Shown here piece by piece: positions 53,434 to 62,890 of a stretch of 64,000 nucleotides of DNA. Origin of the DNA: Chitinophagaceae bacterium (GTDB taxonomy: Bacteria > Bacteroidota > Bacteroidia > Chitinophagales > Chitinophagaceae). The position numbers were made by a program, and so were the translations under genes. Each line of letters starts with the position of its first letter. Within the stretch, counting starts at the first letter, position 1. The notes under the pieces were generated by a model. That model worked only from the letters and a program-made list of their open reading frames with translations. It did not search any database and was not told the origin of the DNA. The stretch spans positions 80,569-144,568 of the forward strand of contig JAIEMP010000009.1 of NCBI GenBank assembly GCA_019752045.1, written 5' to 3'.

Positions 53434-53592
53434 ATGTCTAGAAGTGTACACATAACAAAGAAAAACTTCAAGGGATTAACTAAATCAGAAATTAAAGAGC
53501 AAGCTATAGATCCGACATCTGAACTTAAACAGTGGGCAAAAAAATCGACAATCAAAAAAACCGTTAAGCAACAGCGAAAGATGAAAAAATGA
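53434..53592 (+). CDS. Small basic protein, 52 aa
   Basis: ATG 53434 to TGA 53590. Begins MSRSVHITKKNFKGLTKSE, then DPTSELKQWAKKST, and ends in a Lys/Arg-rich tail (KKTVKQQRKMKK). Soluble and highly basic, suggesting nucleic-acid binding; I do not recognise a named family. A second short frame overlapping its end (MTTRGRKLFTMFSSTQ) stops after 16 codons and may be a remnant. Confidence 0.55.
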   Translation: MSRSVHITKKNFKGLTKSEIKEQAIDPTSELKQWAKKSTIKKTVKQQRKMKK

Positions 53593-53680
53593 CTACTCGA
53601 GGACGCAAGTTGTTCACCATGTTTTCAAGTACGCAATAGAAGAAAGCAAAGCATCGTTATAACTCAAATGTTTCCCTGTT

Positions 53681-54148
53681 ATGAAAAAACCGGTAAAGAA
53701 TATAGTTCTCCTGTGTTTACTTTTTACTGTACTGTGCCTGCATTCAACTGCACAGCAAAAACCTGCGCCAACACTGAAACCACCGCCATTACAGTCTTTC
53801 TGGGGTTCTACAAAAGGTGGTAATCTGCCACTTGAAATGGTACTGGGAATAATTGATTCAGCCTTATGGGTAATGGATGATAAAAAAGTGCGTTACCGGA
53901 TTTCACGCTTTATGATTGTGTATAAGAGCAAAGACAAATTTGAAGATGAAAAAACGGGAGAAATAAAAACCAGATTTAATATTACATCTGCAAACTTTAA
54001 AAATTCAGGCCTCCTCTCTTCCATCTGGCAAAAAAGCCTCTACGAGCAAATAAAAAAAGATGATGAGTTGATGATTACCGATATTATTGTACAGAATAAT
54101 AAGGGCAGTTATTTTGCTGCCCCGGATATCATCATCAGAATTCAATAA
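53681..54148 (+). CDS. Secreted protein, GldM C-terminal-like
   Basis: 155 aa with signal peptide (NIVLLCLLFTVLCLHSTAQQ) and a Pro-rich spacer (PAPTLKPPPLQS). The body (WGSTKGGNLPLEMVLGIID, then VRYRISRFMIVYKSKDK and DIIVQNNKGSYFAAPDIIIRIQ) resembles the small C-terminal domain of the gliding/secretion protein GldM. The match is from memory of the pattern only, and no other Gld gene is near. Confidence 0.5.
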   Translation: MKKPVKNIVLLCLLFTVLCLHSTAQQKPAPTLKPPPLQSFWGSTKGGNLPLEMVLGIIDSALWVMDDKKVRYRISRFMIVYKSKDKFEDEKTGEIKTRFNITSANFKNSGLLSSIWQKSLYEQIKKDDELMITDIIVQNNKGSYFAAPDIIIRIQ

Positions 54149-54177
54149 ACTGCTTTTTGATGTTTTAGCTGAATGTC

Positions 54178-56988
54178 TTAAAACAAATCAACCGGAAGAA
54201 TAAATTCAAACTGGTTGGCATTTCTTCGCCTGTCGAGCAGGTCCGTATCCAGTAATCTGCTGTAACGGATACCAAAACTGGCAAAAAACGTATTCCAGAT
54301 ACGTGTATCAAAATAAATTTCAGTCCCTGCAGTTCTTAAAGGAAACACTCTGCCTGTTCGTAAACTCCTTCCTTTTGTATAATCGTAAAATGCATTTGCC
54401 CTTACACGTAAGAAGTAAACGATATTTCCAATTCCAAATTCCGGATGAACAATGGGGAAATGGTAATTGGCACTCAACCTCCACATACGAGGAAAATTAA
54501 TGGCGTTATATCCTCTTGCAAAAGGAAAGCTGTTGGTGAATTTGCTTCCTCTGATGGTATCTCTTGCAAACCAGGATGCAAGCAATACAAGGTTATGACT
54601 CTTTGCAATACCCGGAAAATACAAACCGGCACCGGCTGTCATCTGGTTTCCAAAATTTCCATTCACAGTTCGTCTGTATTGCAACGACATACTTTGTGCC
54701 CATCTTGGAAAAATATGTTGCCGGGCCCGTTGGCTTTGGCTTAACCATCGCACCGATGTATTGATGTAATTAAATGTTTCGTCACGAATAAATGTTTTAG
54801 CCAACCCTGTATAACTCAACTGCTCGCTGTTAAGTGATGCAGCAAAAGTTAAGTTCTTATACATTGTACCACTTGTAAGGTTTAACGGCACAGTTATACC
54901 TGCATTTGCATTGAGTTGATTCCATGTAATGGTTGTATCGTTATTCAAACGATCACTTCTGTTCCATGTTTGAGCAACACCAACAGATACAAATGGAAAC
55001 CAGCCGCCATAAACCATATTAGCTGCAACCTGATGAAACCCTTCGTTACGGTTGTAATTATAACTATACTCTCCCGTAAACGTGTTGAGCACATTATCGC
55101 TGAAAAACGTAATACCATAATCAGGTTCAAGTGTTTTTGGCCTCCAGCTGTGAATGTTCAATAACTTAAATGCAGGCTTGTATCGTTTTACCTCACCCGG
55201 TTGTTGTTGTACGTTTTGTAATTGATCAGGAAAAGAAAATGTTTTTGCTGAAAGATATAAAGCTGGTACTGTTTCTAAATTTTCTACTCTTTGCAGTTTC
55301 ATGCCGTTGAGCGGTTGCTTCAGTAGCATTCGCCCATCGGTACTGAATGTATTCCAGATAATGCTGTTTGTTTTTTGATCAATAACTGCCTGGTAGTTGC
55401 CATTAGGCAACTGTGCCACTTTGTATATTTCATTGCTTTTACGGTTGAACAGAAATAATACATCTCCTTGTTTTTGCGAAGCAGAAAATAAAATCGTATC
55501 GCCTTCTACCTGCACATAACCAATAGTTGTATTGCTGAACGGAATCAGGATCGTTTCTTCCCCATTTGAAACCGATGTCTGCAACAATGCCATCTCACCT
55601 TTTTGATTTCTTACTGCACTGATCACATGTGCTGCATCGGCTGTAAACTTTGGATAAGTATAGATGTATTGATTGGGATTAGAAAGCTGTGTAACAGTTT
55701 CATCGGCAGTGTTTATTAGTTGCAGTGCAGCTTGTTGATCTGTTCCTGAATAAGATGCCACTACTGTTTGCCCATCTGCAGTAATATCGGGCATAAATAA
55801 CCTTGATTTGCTGCTGATCTTTTTTACTTCATTGGATGATACGTTCCAGATCTTTACTACTGAATAATCTCTCCAACCCCAACGTGCATCGGGTTCATAA
55901 GCTGTGTACACTAAATGACCGTTCCTGAAAGAATAATAATCATCATCAGCAATATCTTTTGTACGTATTCTTTTTTCAGTACCATCTGCAGCAATACTTG
56001 TCCATGATGGTATTTGTTTGTAACTCGATTTCAACAGCAGCAACGACCCGTCGTTCTGTACAAACGGATACTGATAACTTACAACATTATTCTTATCGGG
56101 TTTCGTTATTGGTTGCAGGGTTTGATATGCAGATGATTGATCAATCGCCATTTCACTCTTATAAAATGAAAAAGCATTCCTCACAAACGTTTTATATTTT
56201 ACTCCACTGTACTTTTTCACTGCTTTCTGGAAAGGATAAAATATCCCATCATAATCCAATGCGCTGCCTGTTACTTTTTTCCAGAAATCAGTTCCGTATT
56301 TTTCTCTTCCATAGCTAACAAGTAAATAACCAAGATCGTAATGATTGGGAACAAAATGACGGTATGAACCGTTGCGTAATTTTTGGTAAGAATAATTTTT
56401 TTTCTCCAACCATAAAGAACGGTATGCATTAAAAAAATCGGGCAGCCTTCCCCTGCCTTGTTGTGTAGTGATGGTTTCATTCCATACAGCATCACCTTCC
56501 CAAAACCAATCGGGAATCACAGCACCCATTGCAACGGCCTGTCCTTCCTGCCCTAAAAATATTCCTGCTGTACGTGGAATCACTTTATTAAAATTTGAAA
56601 ACTGCTGTATATGTCTAAACTCATGCACAGCCAGTGACTGATGCCAGGGTATTGAACTTCCCGACAGGTTTGCAAGATCGGGCATCATAAAAAATTCACT
56701 CCGCCATGGTGCAGGACCCACATAAGCATTGGAAGATGTGGTTTGATTTTGCAGTACAATATCAAACCTCCGCAACTTATTTCCCAAAGATGCAGGATCG
56801 TTCTTTGCCAGTTGATGAGACAGCCATACAACTTCTCTTGCCTGTTTTTCGAGGGCTTTTGGAAATATTACACGTACAGTATCAGTTGTAAGCTGAAAGA
56901 ATTTTACAGATGGTGGATTACCACCAAAAATTTGTGCCGATGCTGAATACATCATTAAAAAAAATGCCAATACGAGTATATACCGCAT
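54178..56988 (-). CDS. Outer-membrane metallopeptidase/propeller/barrel fusion protein
   Basis: 936 aa with signal peptide. Residues about 20-230 contain a gluzincin-like zinc site: H122-E123-x-x-H126 (VHEFRHIQQF) with candidate third ligand E164 (WFWEGDAVWNE). The middle (about 330-610) has TolB/WD-like repeats (PDITADGQTVVASYSG, YPKFTADAAHVISAV). The last 300 residues look like an outer-membrane barrel: aromatic strands, GNIVYFLRVRANAFYDYT, ending FEFILPVDLF. A surface-anchored peptidase with a sensing or substrate-binding propeller is inferred. Confidence 0.75.
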   Translation of the reverse strand: MRYILVLAFFLMMYSASAQIFGGNPPSVKFFQLTTDTVRVIFPKALEKQAREVVWLSHQLAKNDPASLGNKLRRFDIVLQNQTTSSNAYVGPAPWRSEFFMMPDLANLSGSSIPWHQSLAVHEFRHIQQFSNFNKVIPRTAGIFLGQEGQAVAMGAVIPDWFWEGDAVWNETITTQQGRGRLPDFFNAYRSLWLEKKNYSYQKLRNGSYRHFVPNHYDLGYLLVSYGREKYGTDFWKKVTGSALDYDGIFYPFQKAVKKYSGVKYKTFVRNAFSFYKSEMAIDQSSAYQTLQPITKPDKNNVVSYQYPFVQNDGSLLLLKSSYKQIPSWTSIAADGTEKRIRTKDIADDDYYSFRNGHLVYTAYEPDARWGWRDYSVVKIWNVSSNEVKKISSKSRLFMPDITADGQTVVASYSGTDQQAALQLINTADETVTQLSNPNQYIYTYPKFTADAAHVISAVRNQKGEMALLQTSVSNGEETILIPFSNTTIGYVQVEGDTILFSASQKQGDVLFLFNRKSNEIYKVAQLPNGNYQAVIDQKTNSIIWNTFSTDGRMLLKQPLNGMKLQRVENLETVPALYLSAKTFSFPDQLQNVQQQPGEVKRYKPAFKLLNIHSWRPKTLEPDYGITFFSDNVLNTFTGEYSYNYNRNEGFHQVAANMVYGGWFPFVSVGVAQTWNRSDRLNNDTTITWNQLNANAGITVPLNLTSGTMYKNLTFAASLNSEQLSYTGLAKTFIRDETFNYINTSVRWLSQSQRARQHIFPRWAQSMSLQYRRTVNGNFGNQMTAGAGLYFPGIAKSHNLVLLASWFARDTIRGSKFTNSFPFARGYNAINFPRMWRLSANYHFPIVHPEFGIGNIVYFLRVRANAFYDYTKGRSLRTGRVFPLRTAGTEIYFDTRIWNTFFASFGIRYSRLLDTDLLDRRRNANQFEFILPVDLF

Positions 56989-57068
56989 AAAAATATTTGC
57001 TGCTGAAAATTAACAAAGTCTGACCATAAAATTGCATCTTCCATTTATCTTTAAACGAATCTATCTAT

Positions 57069-57779
57069 ATGCTGCTACTTGCACTCTCCATTGCACCTGG
57101 TATTGCCATCAGTCTTTATATTTTTTTAAAAGACCGTTTTAACCGTGAGCCGGGGTTAAACCTGCTTGTATGTTTCTTTCTTGGATGTCTGAGTGTAATA
57201 CCTGCCATCATCATCCAGTTATTTACTGCAAAACCTGCCGAACAGTTTTTTCCCAATCAAATTATTTATACTGCATTTTTTGCCTATATCATTGTAGGGC
57301 TTAGTGAAGAATGGAGTAAATATCTTGCTCTCCGTTTTTACGCCTTTCCCAAAAAAAGTTTTGATGAACCTTATGATGGCATTGTATATAGTGTAATGGT
57401 GGGGATGGGTTTTGCAACAGTTGAAAACATTGGCTATGTAACTCAACACGGATTTGCAACCGGTATACTCCGTATGTTTCTCTCCGTTCCTGCACATGGT
57501 ACATTTGCTGTATTGATGGGATATTTTGCGGGCAAAGCAAAATTTAATCCACAACGAAGAGTATATTACAACCTGCTTGGTTTATCACTGGCTTCCTTTT
57601 TTCATGGCACATTCGATTTCTTTTTGTTTCTGCAGGGAAATAAAGATGTAAATCAATATCTGGGCGATGGTTTATTATTTCTTGGAGCTGTTTCCTCCTT
57701 TATTATTGCCATCTGGTTATCAAAAAAAGCCATCCGTGCACATGTGAAAACATCAAAAGTATTGTTTCATCGTGAATGA
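57069..57779 (+). CDS. PrsW-family intramembrane metalloprotease
   Basis: 236 aa with about 7 membrane segments. The PrsW signature is visible: EE at 80-81 (IVGLSEEWSKYLALR), the GMGFATVENIGYV segment, and two His motifs, HGTFAVLMGYF and FFHGTFDFFLF, which form the zinc site of this family. PrsW proteins cleave membrane anti-sigma factors in some bacteria. No anti-sigma gene is adjacent, so the target is unknown. A weak TATCTTTA -7 box lies about 20 bp upstream. Confidence 0.88.
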   Translation: MLLLALSIAPGIAISLYIFLKDRFNREPGLNLLVCFFLGCLSVIPAIIIQLFTAKPAEQFFPNQIIYTAFFAYIIVGLSEEWSKYLALRFYAFPKKSFDEPYDGIVYSVMVGMGFATVENIGYVTQHGFATGILRMFLSVPAHGTFAVLMGYFAGKAKFNPQRRVYYNLLGLSLASFFHGTFDFFLFLQGNKDVNQYLGDGLLFLGAVSSFIIAIWLSKKAIRAHVKTSKVLFHRE

Positions 57780-57805
57780 TGATGTAATGAGTTGAACACG
57801 CTGAA

Positions 57806-58114
57806 CTAACTGTTATGATGATCAGTCAACTTCTTCATCATTTCTGCCCCTGCTGCATCGGCCGATACACCATAGCCGTTTACAAATACACCTTTCGCTC
57901 CGTCTTTTGACTCAATGGCATAAACAATCGCTTCATCATCGGGATCGGTATTACCCTCAAAACGATAGATTTCCTGTATTTCAAAATCCTGTGGACTGAG
58001 ATGCATATCTGGGTTATAACATTGCAGTGCATCTGTCTGCAAATTAAAATCAAGTGTAAACCCTCTCGCTTTCAGATCTTTGATGGCTTCTGTTACTGTG
58101 TCGTAGTTATACAT
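57806..58114 (-). CDS. Conserved small protein, unknown function
   Basis: 102 aa. Starts MYNYDTVTEAIKDLKARGFTLDFNL and has a conserved core around EIYRFEGNTDPDDEAIVYAIESKDGAKGVFVNGYG. Acidic, soluble. Some databases name similar proteins phosphoribosylpyrophosphate synthetase, but no PRPP-binding loop is visible, so that name is probably wrong. Independent gene between prsW-like and the Lrp regulator. Confidence 0.7.
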   Translation of the reverse strand: MYNYDTVTEAIKDLKARGFTLDFNLQTDALQCYNPDMHLSPQDFEIQEIYRFEGNTDPDDEAIVYAIESKDGAKGVFVNGYGVSADAAGAEMMKKLTDHHNS

Positions 58115-58155
58115 ACTGAATTTTTAAACGTTGAAAAAAAATGCTTACTGCAATC

Positions 58156-58177
58156 CGTCCGACGAGGACGTCTGACG
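58156..58177. repeat. Dispersed palindrome CGTCCGACG-family, copy 4
   Basis: CGTCCGACG / CGTCTGACG with loop AGGA, followed by TGGCGT as in the copy at 38976. It lies 20 kb away from the trp copies, so the family is genome-wide. Confidence 0.75.
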
Positions 58178-58210
58178 TGGCGTACTTCGAACATCTAACA
58201 TCGTACATTC

Positions 58211-58708
58211 TTAAACCATCACATGTGTCTGTTTCAACACACCCATCACAAACACACTCTGCACATTTCCGATGTTTTCGCTCTGGCTCAGCTTGTTTAC
58301 ATGAAAATGATAATAGTCATCCATATTCGCTGCCACTACCTTCAACATAAAATCAAACTCACCGGAGATATTATAACATTCAATTACTTCACTTAATTCA
58401 TTGATGTGTTTAATAAATTTAGTACCGGCATTTTTGCTGTGTTCTTTCAGTGAAACATAACAAATCACCATCAATCCTTTTTTCACCTTCGCATGATCAA
58501 TCAATGCAGCATATTGTTTTATGACGCCGCTTTGCTCCAGCCATTTTATACGGTCGTGCACAGGAGTTGTGCTCAAGTGTACACGATCGGCAATTTCTTT
58601 CACAGTCATACGAGCATTTTGCTGTAACAGCCGCAGAATACTGAGGTCGGTTTTATCCAGTACCACCTGCTCATTAGTGATTTGTTCTGTTTTAGTCGCT
58701 TTTGCCAT
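58211..58708 (-). CDS. Lrp/AsnC family transcriptional regulator
   Basis: 165 aa. N-terminal AsnC helix-turn-helix (DLSILRLLQQNARMTVKEIADRVHLSTTPVHDRIKWLEQSGVI) and a C-terminal RAM ligand domain (VKVAANMDDYYHFHVNKLS). Such regulators sense amino acids. It is divergent from ahcY with 116 bp between the starts, so it may control methyl-cycle genes; no operator was identified. Confidence 0.93.
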   Translation of the reverse strand: MAKATKTEQITNEQVVLDKTDLSILRLLQQNARMTVKEIADRVHLSTTPVHDRIKWLEQSGVIKQYAALIDHAKVKKGLMVICYVSLKEHSKNAGTKFIKHINELSEVIECYNISGEFDFMLKVVAANMDDYYHFHVNKLSQSENIGNVQSVFVMGVLKQTHVMV

Positions 58709-58775
58709 GGGTAAACAGGCTTTTATTCTTTGAATAAACTCAAAATTAGACTGATTTCCTGATTATTCAGACTTT

Positions 58776-58806
58776 CGTATTATTTTATCCTGAAAAACTA
58801 CCTTTG
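58776..58806 (+). promoter_or_regulatory. ahcY promoter (Bacteroidota type)
   Basis: TACCTTTG at 58799-58806 matches TAnnTTTG exactly. A weak -33 TTTCG (58773-58777) lies 21 bp upstream. The start codon is 18 bp downstream of the box. Confidence 0.5.
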
Positions 58807-58824
58807 CCATCTAAATTATTACAC

Positions 58825-60153
58825 ATGTCTACTCTTACAAGAAGCACCATTGATTTCAATCTGAAATACAAGGTGAAAGATATCAGCCTCGCCGAATGGG
58901 GTCGTAAAGAAATCCGTTTAGCTGAAGCAGAAATGCCCGGCTTGATGGCTATCCGTGAAGAATACGGTCCGTCACAACCATTGAAAGATGCACGTATTGC
59001 CGGTTGTTTACACATGACTATTCAAACAGCGGTGTTAATTGAAACATTAACTGCATTGGGTGCAGAAGTTAAATGGAGCTCCTGTAATATCTTTTCTACA
59101 CAGGATCATGCTGCTGCTGCAATTGCTGCTGCTGGTATTGGTGTGTTTGCATGGAAAGGACAAACTACTGAAGAGTCTGATTGGTGTATTGAGCAAACCT
59201 TGTTCTTTGGTTCTGCAGAACGTCCGTTAAATATGATATTGGATGATGGTGGCGATTTAACCAATATGGTGCTGGATAATTATTCTGAACTGATTGCCGG
59301 CATTAAAGGTCTTTCTGAAGAAACAACTACCGGTGTACACCGTTTATATGAGCGTATGGCAAAAGGAACTTTACCAATGCCTGCTATTAACGTAAACGAT
59401 TCTGTAACAAAATCGAAATTCGATAACAAATACGGTTGTCAGGAAAGTCTGGTTGATGCCATCCGTCGTGCAACTGATGTAATGATGGCCGGTAAAGTAG
59501 CTGTTGTTGGTGGTTATGGTGATGTGGGTAAAGGAAGTGCGTTGAGTTTACGTGGTGCAGGTGCACGTGTAATTGTTACAGAGATTGATCCTATTTGTGC
59601 ACTGCAGGCGGCTATGGATGGTTTTGAAGTTAAGCGTATGATTGATGCAGTGAAAGAAGCTGATATTATTGTTACTGCAAGTGGTTGTCGTGATTTGATC
59701 ACCGGCGAACATTTTAAAGCAATGAAAGACAAAGCCATTGTTTGTAACATTGGCCACTTTGATATTGAAATTGATGTTGCCTGGTTAAACAGCAACTATG
59801 GTCATACAAAAGATACCATTAAACCACAGGTTGATTTGTATAACATTGATGGTAAAGACATCATTTTATTAGCCGAAGGTCGTTTGGTGAATCTGGGTTG
59901 TGCTACAGGTCATCCTTCATTTGTAATGAGTAATTCTTTCAGCAACCAGACACTGGCGCAAATTGAATTATGGCAAAATCACAGTAAGTACGAAAACAAA
60001 GTGTACGTTCTTCCAAAACATCTCGATGAGAAAGTTGCCCGTCTTCACCTTGCAAAAGTGGGTGCTCAGTTAGATGAGTTAACTGTTGCACAAAGTGAAT
60101 ACTTAGGTATTCCTCAAAACGGTCCGTTTAAATCTGACTTATATCGTTATTAA
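58825..60153 (+). CDS. ahcY: Adenosylhomocysteinase
   Basis: 442 aa from ATG 58825; a TTG 21 bp upstream overlaps the promoter box and is not used. Splits S-adenosylhomocysteine to adenosine and homocysteine with NAD. NAD loop [23 protein letters not shown], substrate residues [15 protein letters not shown] and [16 protein letters not shown], and the C-terminal LYRY that closes the NAD site of the neighbouring subunit. A housekeeping gene of the methyl cycle. Confidence 0.98.
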   Translation: MSTLTRSTIDFNLKYKVKDISLAEWGRKEIRLAEAEMPGLMAIREEYGPSQPLKDARIAGCLHMTIQTAVLIETLTALGAEVKWSSCNIFSTQDHAAAAIAAAGIGVFAWKGQTTEESDWCIEQTLFFGSAERPLNMILDDGGDLTNMVLDNYSELIAGIKGLSEETTTGVHRLYERMAKGTLPMPAINVNDSVTKSKFDNKYGCQESLVDAIRRATDVMMAGKVAVVGGYGDVGKGSALSLRGAGARVIVTEIDPICALQAAMDGFEVKRMIDAVKEADIIVTASGCRDLITGEHFKAMKDKAIVCNIGHFDIEIDVAWLNSNYGHTKDTIKPQVDLYNIDGKDIILLAEGRLVNLGCATGHPSFVMSNSFSNQTLAQIELWQNHSKYENKVYVLPKHLDEKVARLHLAKVGAQLDELTVAQSEYLGIPQNGPFKSDLYRY

Positions 60154-60185
60154 TAAAGCTGAAAGCTATTTGCAGCAAGCTTCAA

Positions 60186-60220
60186 ACAAAACCCGTTTCA
60201 ATAGAAACGGGTTTTGTTTT
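60186..60220 (+). terminator. ahcY terminator
   Basis: Perfect 14-bp stem ACAAAACCCGTTTC with complementary right arm, AATA loop, then TTT. Can act in both directions. Confidence 0.9.
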
Positions 60221-60501
60221 ATAAGTTTAAACCTGTAGGTTTTTAGTAGTATAACATCAGATAATGGCGTTTTTACCGGTAAATACAAGTACTTATATGG
60301 CGGAGAAAGCTAACTAGTAAGCAATAATTAGTAGCAATTTTAAGTGTAAACACTTAATTGTTAATAATTGTTTTCTTATTTTCCCTAAACAGTAAATTTA
60401 CGCAGTGATTTTTCTATTTGAATAAGTTTTTCAGTGTGTAGTTTTACAATCAGATAATTCATAATACCCTATTTAGAAATTTCCGTAAATACCCTATCGA
60501 T
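60221..60501. promoter_or_regulatory. Upstream region of the histidine kinase gene
   Basis: AT-rich, no gene. Contains a palindrome TAAGTGT-AA-ACACTTA (60341-60356) and a direct repeat AATACCCTAT at 60463-60472 and 60488-60497, 25 bp apart, the second ending 5 bp before the start codon. These are possible regulator sites. Confidence 0.45.
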
Positions 60502-61800
60502 ATGAAGAATGACTACATTGTACGTTACTCGTTAAATACGGGTAACTATGAAAATCTCTCTCTCTACGAACAAAGGCGTTACCTTATTTTCAGTTTTTTT
60601 GCAACCGTTGCTATTTTAATTTCTTTCGTACGGCTTACGTATGTAAATTTTATTTCGGGTGTTGCCTATGATCCGGTTGTTAAATTCATCAATACTATTC
60701 CGTTTGCTCTGTGTGTATTGGCAACCCTTTTAATGAATTCGGAGAACTATAAAAAGATACTGACGTGTGCCTATCTGGTGATGCCGATTGTTATATCAGT
60801 AACTCATTATTACACTGCAGATGAAGGAGTGGAATATTCTATCTTACTGTTCATTATTTTCACTTTCTTTTTATTTGACAGAATGATTGAGGTAGCAATT
60901 GCATTTATTTACAATTCAATTCACTACATCTCAATATCCGGAAGAGATTATTTTTATCTGTCACAAAAAATGAAAGTATTGCCATATGATTCGAGTCTTG
61001 TAATGTTTAACATCACCACCGGAGTTATATTACTTTTTCTTTCTTTTTATATTGTAAAAATGCAACTATGGAAATATGAAAAAGTATTAACCGGGAGAAC
61101 AAGAGAAATGGAAGAATTAAATAAGATGAAAGACAATGTATTTTCAACAGTTGCACATGATCTGCGGAGTCCAATGGCAGCTAACCTGTCATTGTTAAAA
61201 GGGCTGGAAAATTATAAAGGTGCCACTATCAAAGAATATAAAGGGTACATTTCAGAGATAAGAGCTTCGGTAGAAGATACAAACGACCTTGTTTTTGATC
61301 TTTTATTGTGGGCAAAAAATGAATTGCAAAAAAATGAACCTGTGTTTGAACCGGTACCGGTAAAAGATCTTGCAGAGCAAACCATTCAGGAACTTAAAAA
61401 GAAAGCGGATGAAAAGAAAATTACACTTCTGGTAAATGATAAGGAAAATAAATTTGTAATGGCCGATAAAAATGCTCTTAAAATTGTTTTAAGAAACTTA
61501 ATTTCAAATGCAATCAAGTTTACTCCAAGCGGCGGCTGTGTAAAAGTGAGAACGAATTTAAATGGAGAAAATCTTGATATCATTATTGAGGATAACGGAA
61601 TAGGCATCAGCAAAGAAAAACTAGACCTGCTGTTTAAAGATAACTTTTACTCTTCTAAGGGTACAAATAATGAATCAGGTACAGGTTTAGGATTAATTAT
61701 TTGTAATTCTCTGGTGAAAAAAAATAAAGGCTTACTTAATATAGCAAGTGAAGAAAAACTTGGTACAAAAGTAATCGTCACCCTTCCATCACTAAACTGA
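60502..61800 (+). CDS. Orphan membrane sensor histidine kinase
   Basis: 432 aa. About five or six membrane spans in residues 27-190, no periplasmic loop of size, so it probably senses the membrane or a soluble ligand through the 7TM-like unit. HisKA box with H219 (FSTVAHDLRSPMAAN), N box NLISNAIKFTPSGG, G1 DNGIGISKEK, and G2 GTGLGLIICNSLV. No response regulator is next to it, and it has its own terminator. Confidence 0.93.
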   Translation: MKNDYIVRYSLNTGNYENLSLYEQRRYLIFSFFATVAILISFVRLTYVNFISGVAYDPVVKFINTIPFALCVLATLLMNSENYKKILTCAYLVMPIVISVTHYYTADEGVEYSILLFIIFTFFLFDRMIEVAIAFIYNSIHYISISGRDYFYLSQKMKVLPYDSSLVMFNITTGVILLFLSFYIVKMQLWKYEKVLTGRTREMEELNKMKDNVFSTVAHDLRSPMAANLSLLKGLENYKGATIKEYKGYISEIRASVEDTNDLVFDLLLWAKNELQKNEPVFEPVPVKDLAEQTIQELKKKADEKKITLLVNDKENKFVMADKNALKIVLRNLISNAIKFTPSGGCVKVRTNLNGENLDIIIEDNGIGISKEKLDLLFKDNFYSSKGTNNESGTGLGLIICNSLVKKNKGLLNIASEEKLGTKVIVTLPSLN

Positions 61801-61820
61801 TTTTAAATGATAAAAAAATA

Positions 61821-61849
61821 AAACCCGTTTTAATAAAACGGGTTTTTGT
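61821..61849. terminator. Bidirectional terminator after the histidine kinase
   Basis: AAACCCGTTTT / AAAACGGGTTT 11-bp stem, 3-nt loop, T-run to the right and A-run to the left. Convergent with the next gene. Confidence 0.85.
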
Positions 61850-61890
61850 AATTAAGTTTAAGAATAAAATCCTTTACGGTTGTTCTGTTA

Positions 61891-62598
61891 TTATCCTGCA
61901 AAAATATAACCACAGCCATGTTCCTGTGCCCTTCCTAGTGCCCATACACCCGATGGTACCGGTTGAATGCCCGGCAACATAGCAGCCGACCAGTCTTTCC
62001 TTACTTCCTCCACATTCATTTTCATTCGATCGGCAGTTACAGCCGAATAAACAGCGAAAGCTGCCTGGCAATAGCAAAACATCACCCCTTCTGTCTGCAA
62101 ATCGTTTATACCAATTGCAACGGCACCAATTCCGGGTACCATAAAATCATCTGCTTTAGGTTTCCAGAAAGGATTTCGCTCTGCAGCCTTTCCTGTTTTT
62201 GGATCGTTGGCATGAAACAACTCACCTAATTTGTATTTTCCCCACACACTGTCATCCATTGCATAACCAATCGCTGTATGCCTAAGCACAACTACCACAC
62301 TGCAATCTTTTGGCACAGTCCCTGTAGCCTGATTGGTCATTAGAAAAACTTTAGGCCATGCAAAGGGGTAAATTTCATGAGGCTGTGTTGCATCAAACAC
62401 CATGCGGTGCTTACCTTTTATCTGTTTAAACCATTCATCGGGATTGGATGATTCTGACTGCTCTAAGTTGTTAGTGTAATGCCCCTCTGCTTTGCTGCCA
62501 ATGGGCAAAGAAGCTAAACCAAATGCTGCGGCACCCGCAGCTATAGCTTCTAAAAAACGTCGACGTGCAGGTACATGCTGCTGTTCATTTGTCTTCAT
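61891..62598 (-). CDS. Tat-exported protein of unknown function
   Basis: 235 aa. N-terminal twin-arginine signal (VPARRRFLEAIAAGAAAFGLASLP). The mature part has VFDATQPHEIYPFAWPKVFLMTNQATG, then VVVLRHTAIGYAMDD, and EGVMFCYCQAAFAVYS with two close Cys. It is presumably folded with a cofactor in the cytoplasm before export, as for most Tat clients, but I do not recognise the family. Single-gene unit. Confidence 0.8.
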   Translation of the reverse strand: MKTNEQQHVPARRRFLEAIAAGAAAFGLASLPIGSKAEGHYTNNLEQSESSNPDEWFKQIKGKHRMVFDATQPHEIYPFAWPKVFLMTNQATGTVPKDCSVVVVLRHTAIGYAMDDSVWGKYKLGELFHANDPKTGKAAERNPFWKPKADDFMVPGIGAVAIGINDLQTEGVMFCYCQAAFAVYSAVTADRMKMNVEEVRKDWSAAMLPGIQPVPSGVWALGRAQEHGCGYIFAG

Positions 62599-62890
62599 GA
62601 TTTTTATGATTTAAGGTTAAAAAAAATACCCGTTTAGAAAAACGGCGCTTACAGTAGAAGTACTGATTAAAAGATAAAAGAAACCTTTTTTTGGAGGAAC
62701 AGAGATGTGAATAAAAGCAACTGTCTAAGCTACTCTCTTTTTATATAAAATGCAAATCAGGAACATAACAACAGGAGTTACCTGCTTTTATTAACTGTAC
62801 ATAAATGCAGAAAACCCGGCTGGCCGGGTTTATATATGAATTGAAATTTGAATCAGGGAAGCAAAACAGAAATGTAAAAAATTTGCCCGT
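62599..62890. terminator. Intergenic region with terminator hairpin
   Basis: Mostly A/T-rich with no gene. AAACCCGGC with complementary GCCGGGTTT at 62812-62831 forms a hairpin downstream of the minus-strand gene that follows. The upstream part presumably holds the promoter of the Tat gene; no clear boxes. Confidence 0.55.

Noticed and set aside
57806..58114. Phosphoribosylpyrophosphate synthetase
   Set aside because: Only 102 aa and no PRPP-binding loop; the name is probably a copied annotation error.
58709..58824. SAH or SAM riboswitch before ahcY
   Set aside because: The predicted start site leaves an untranslated leader of under 20 nt, too short for a riboswitch.
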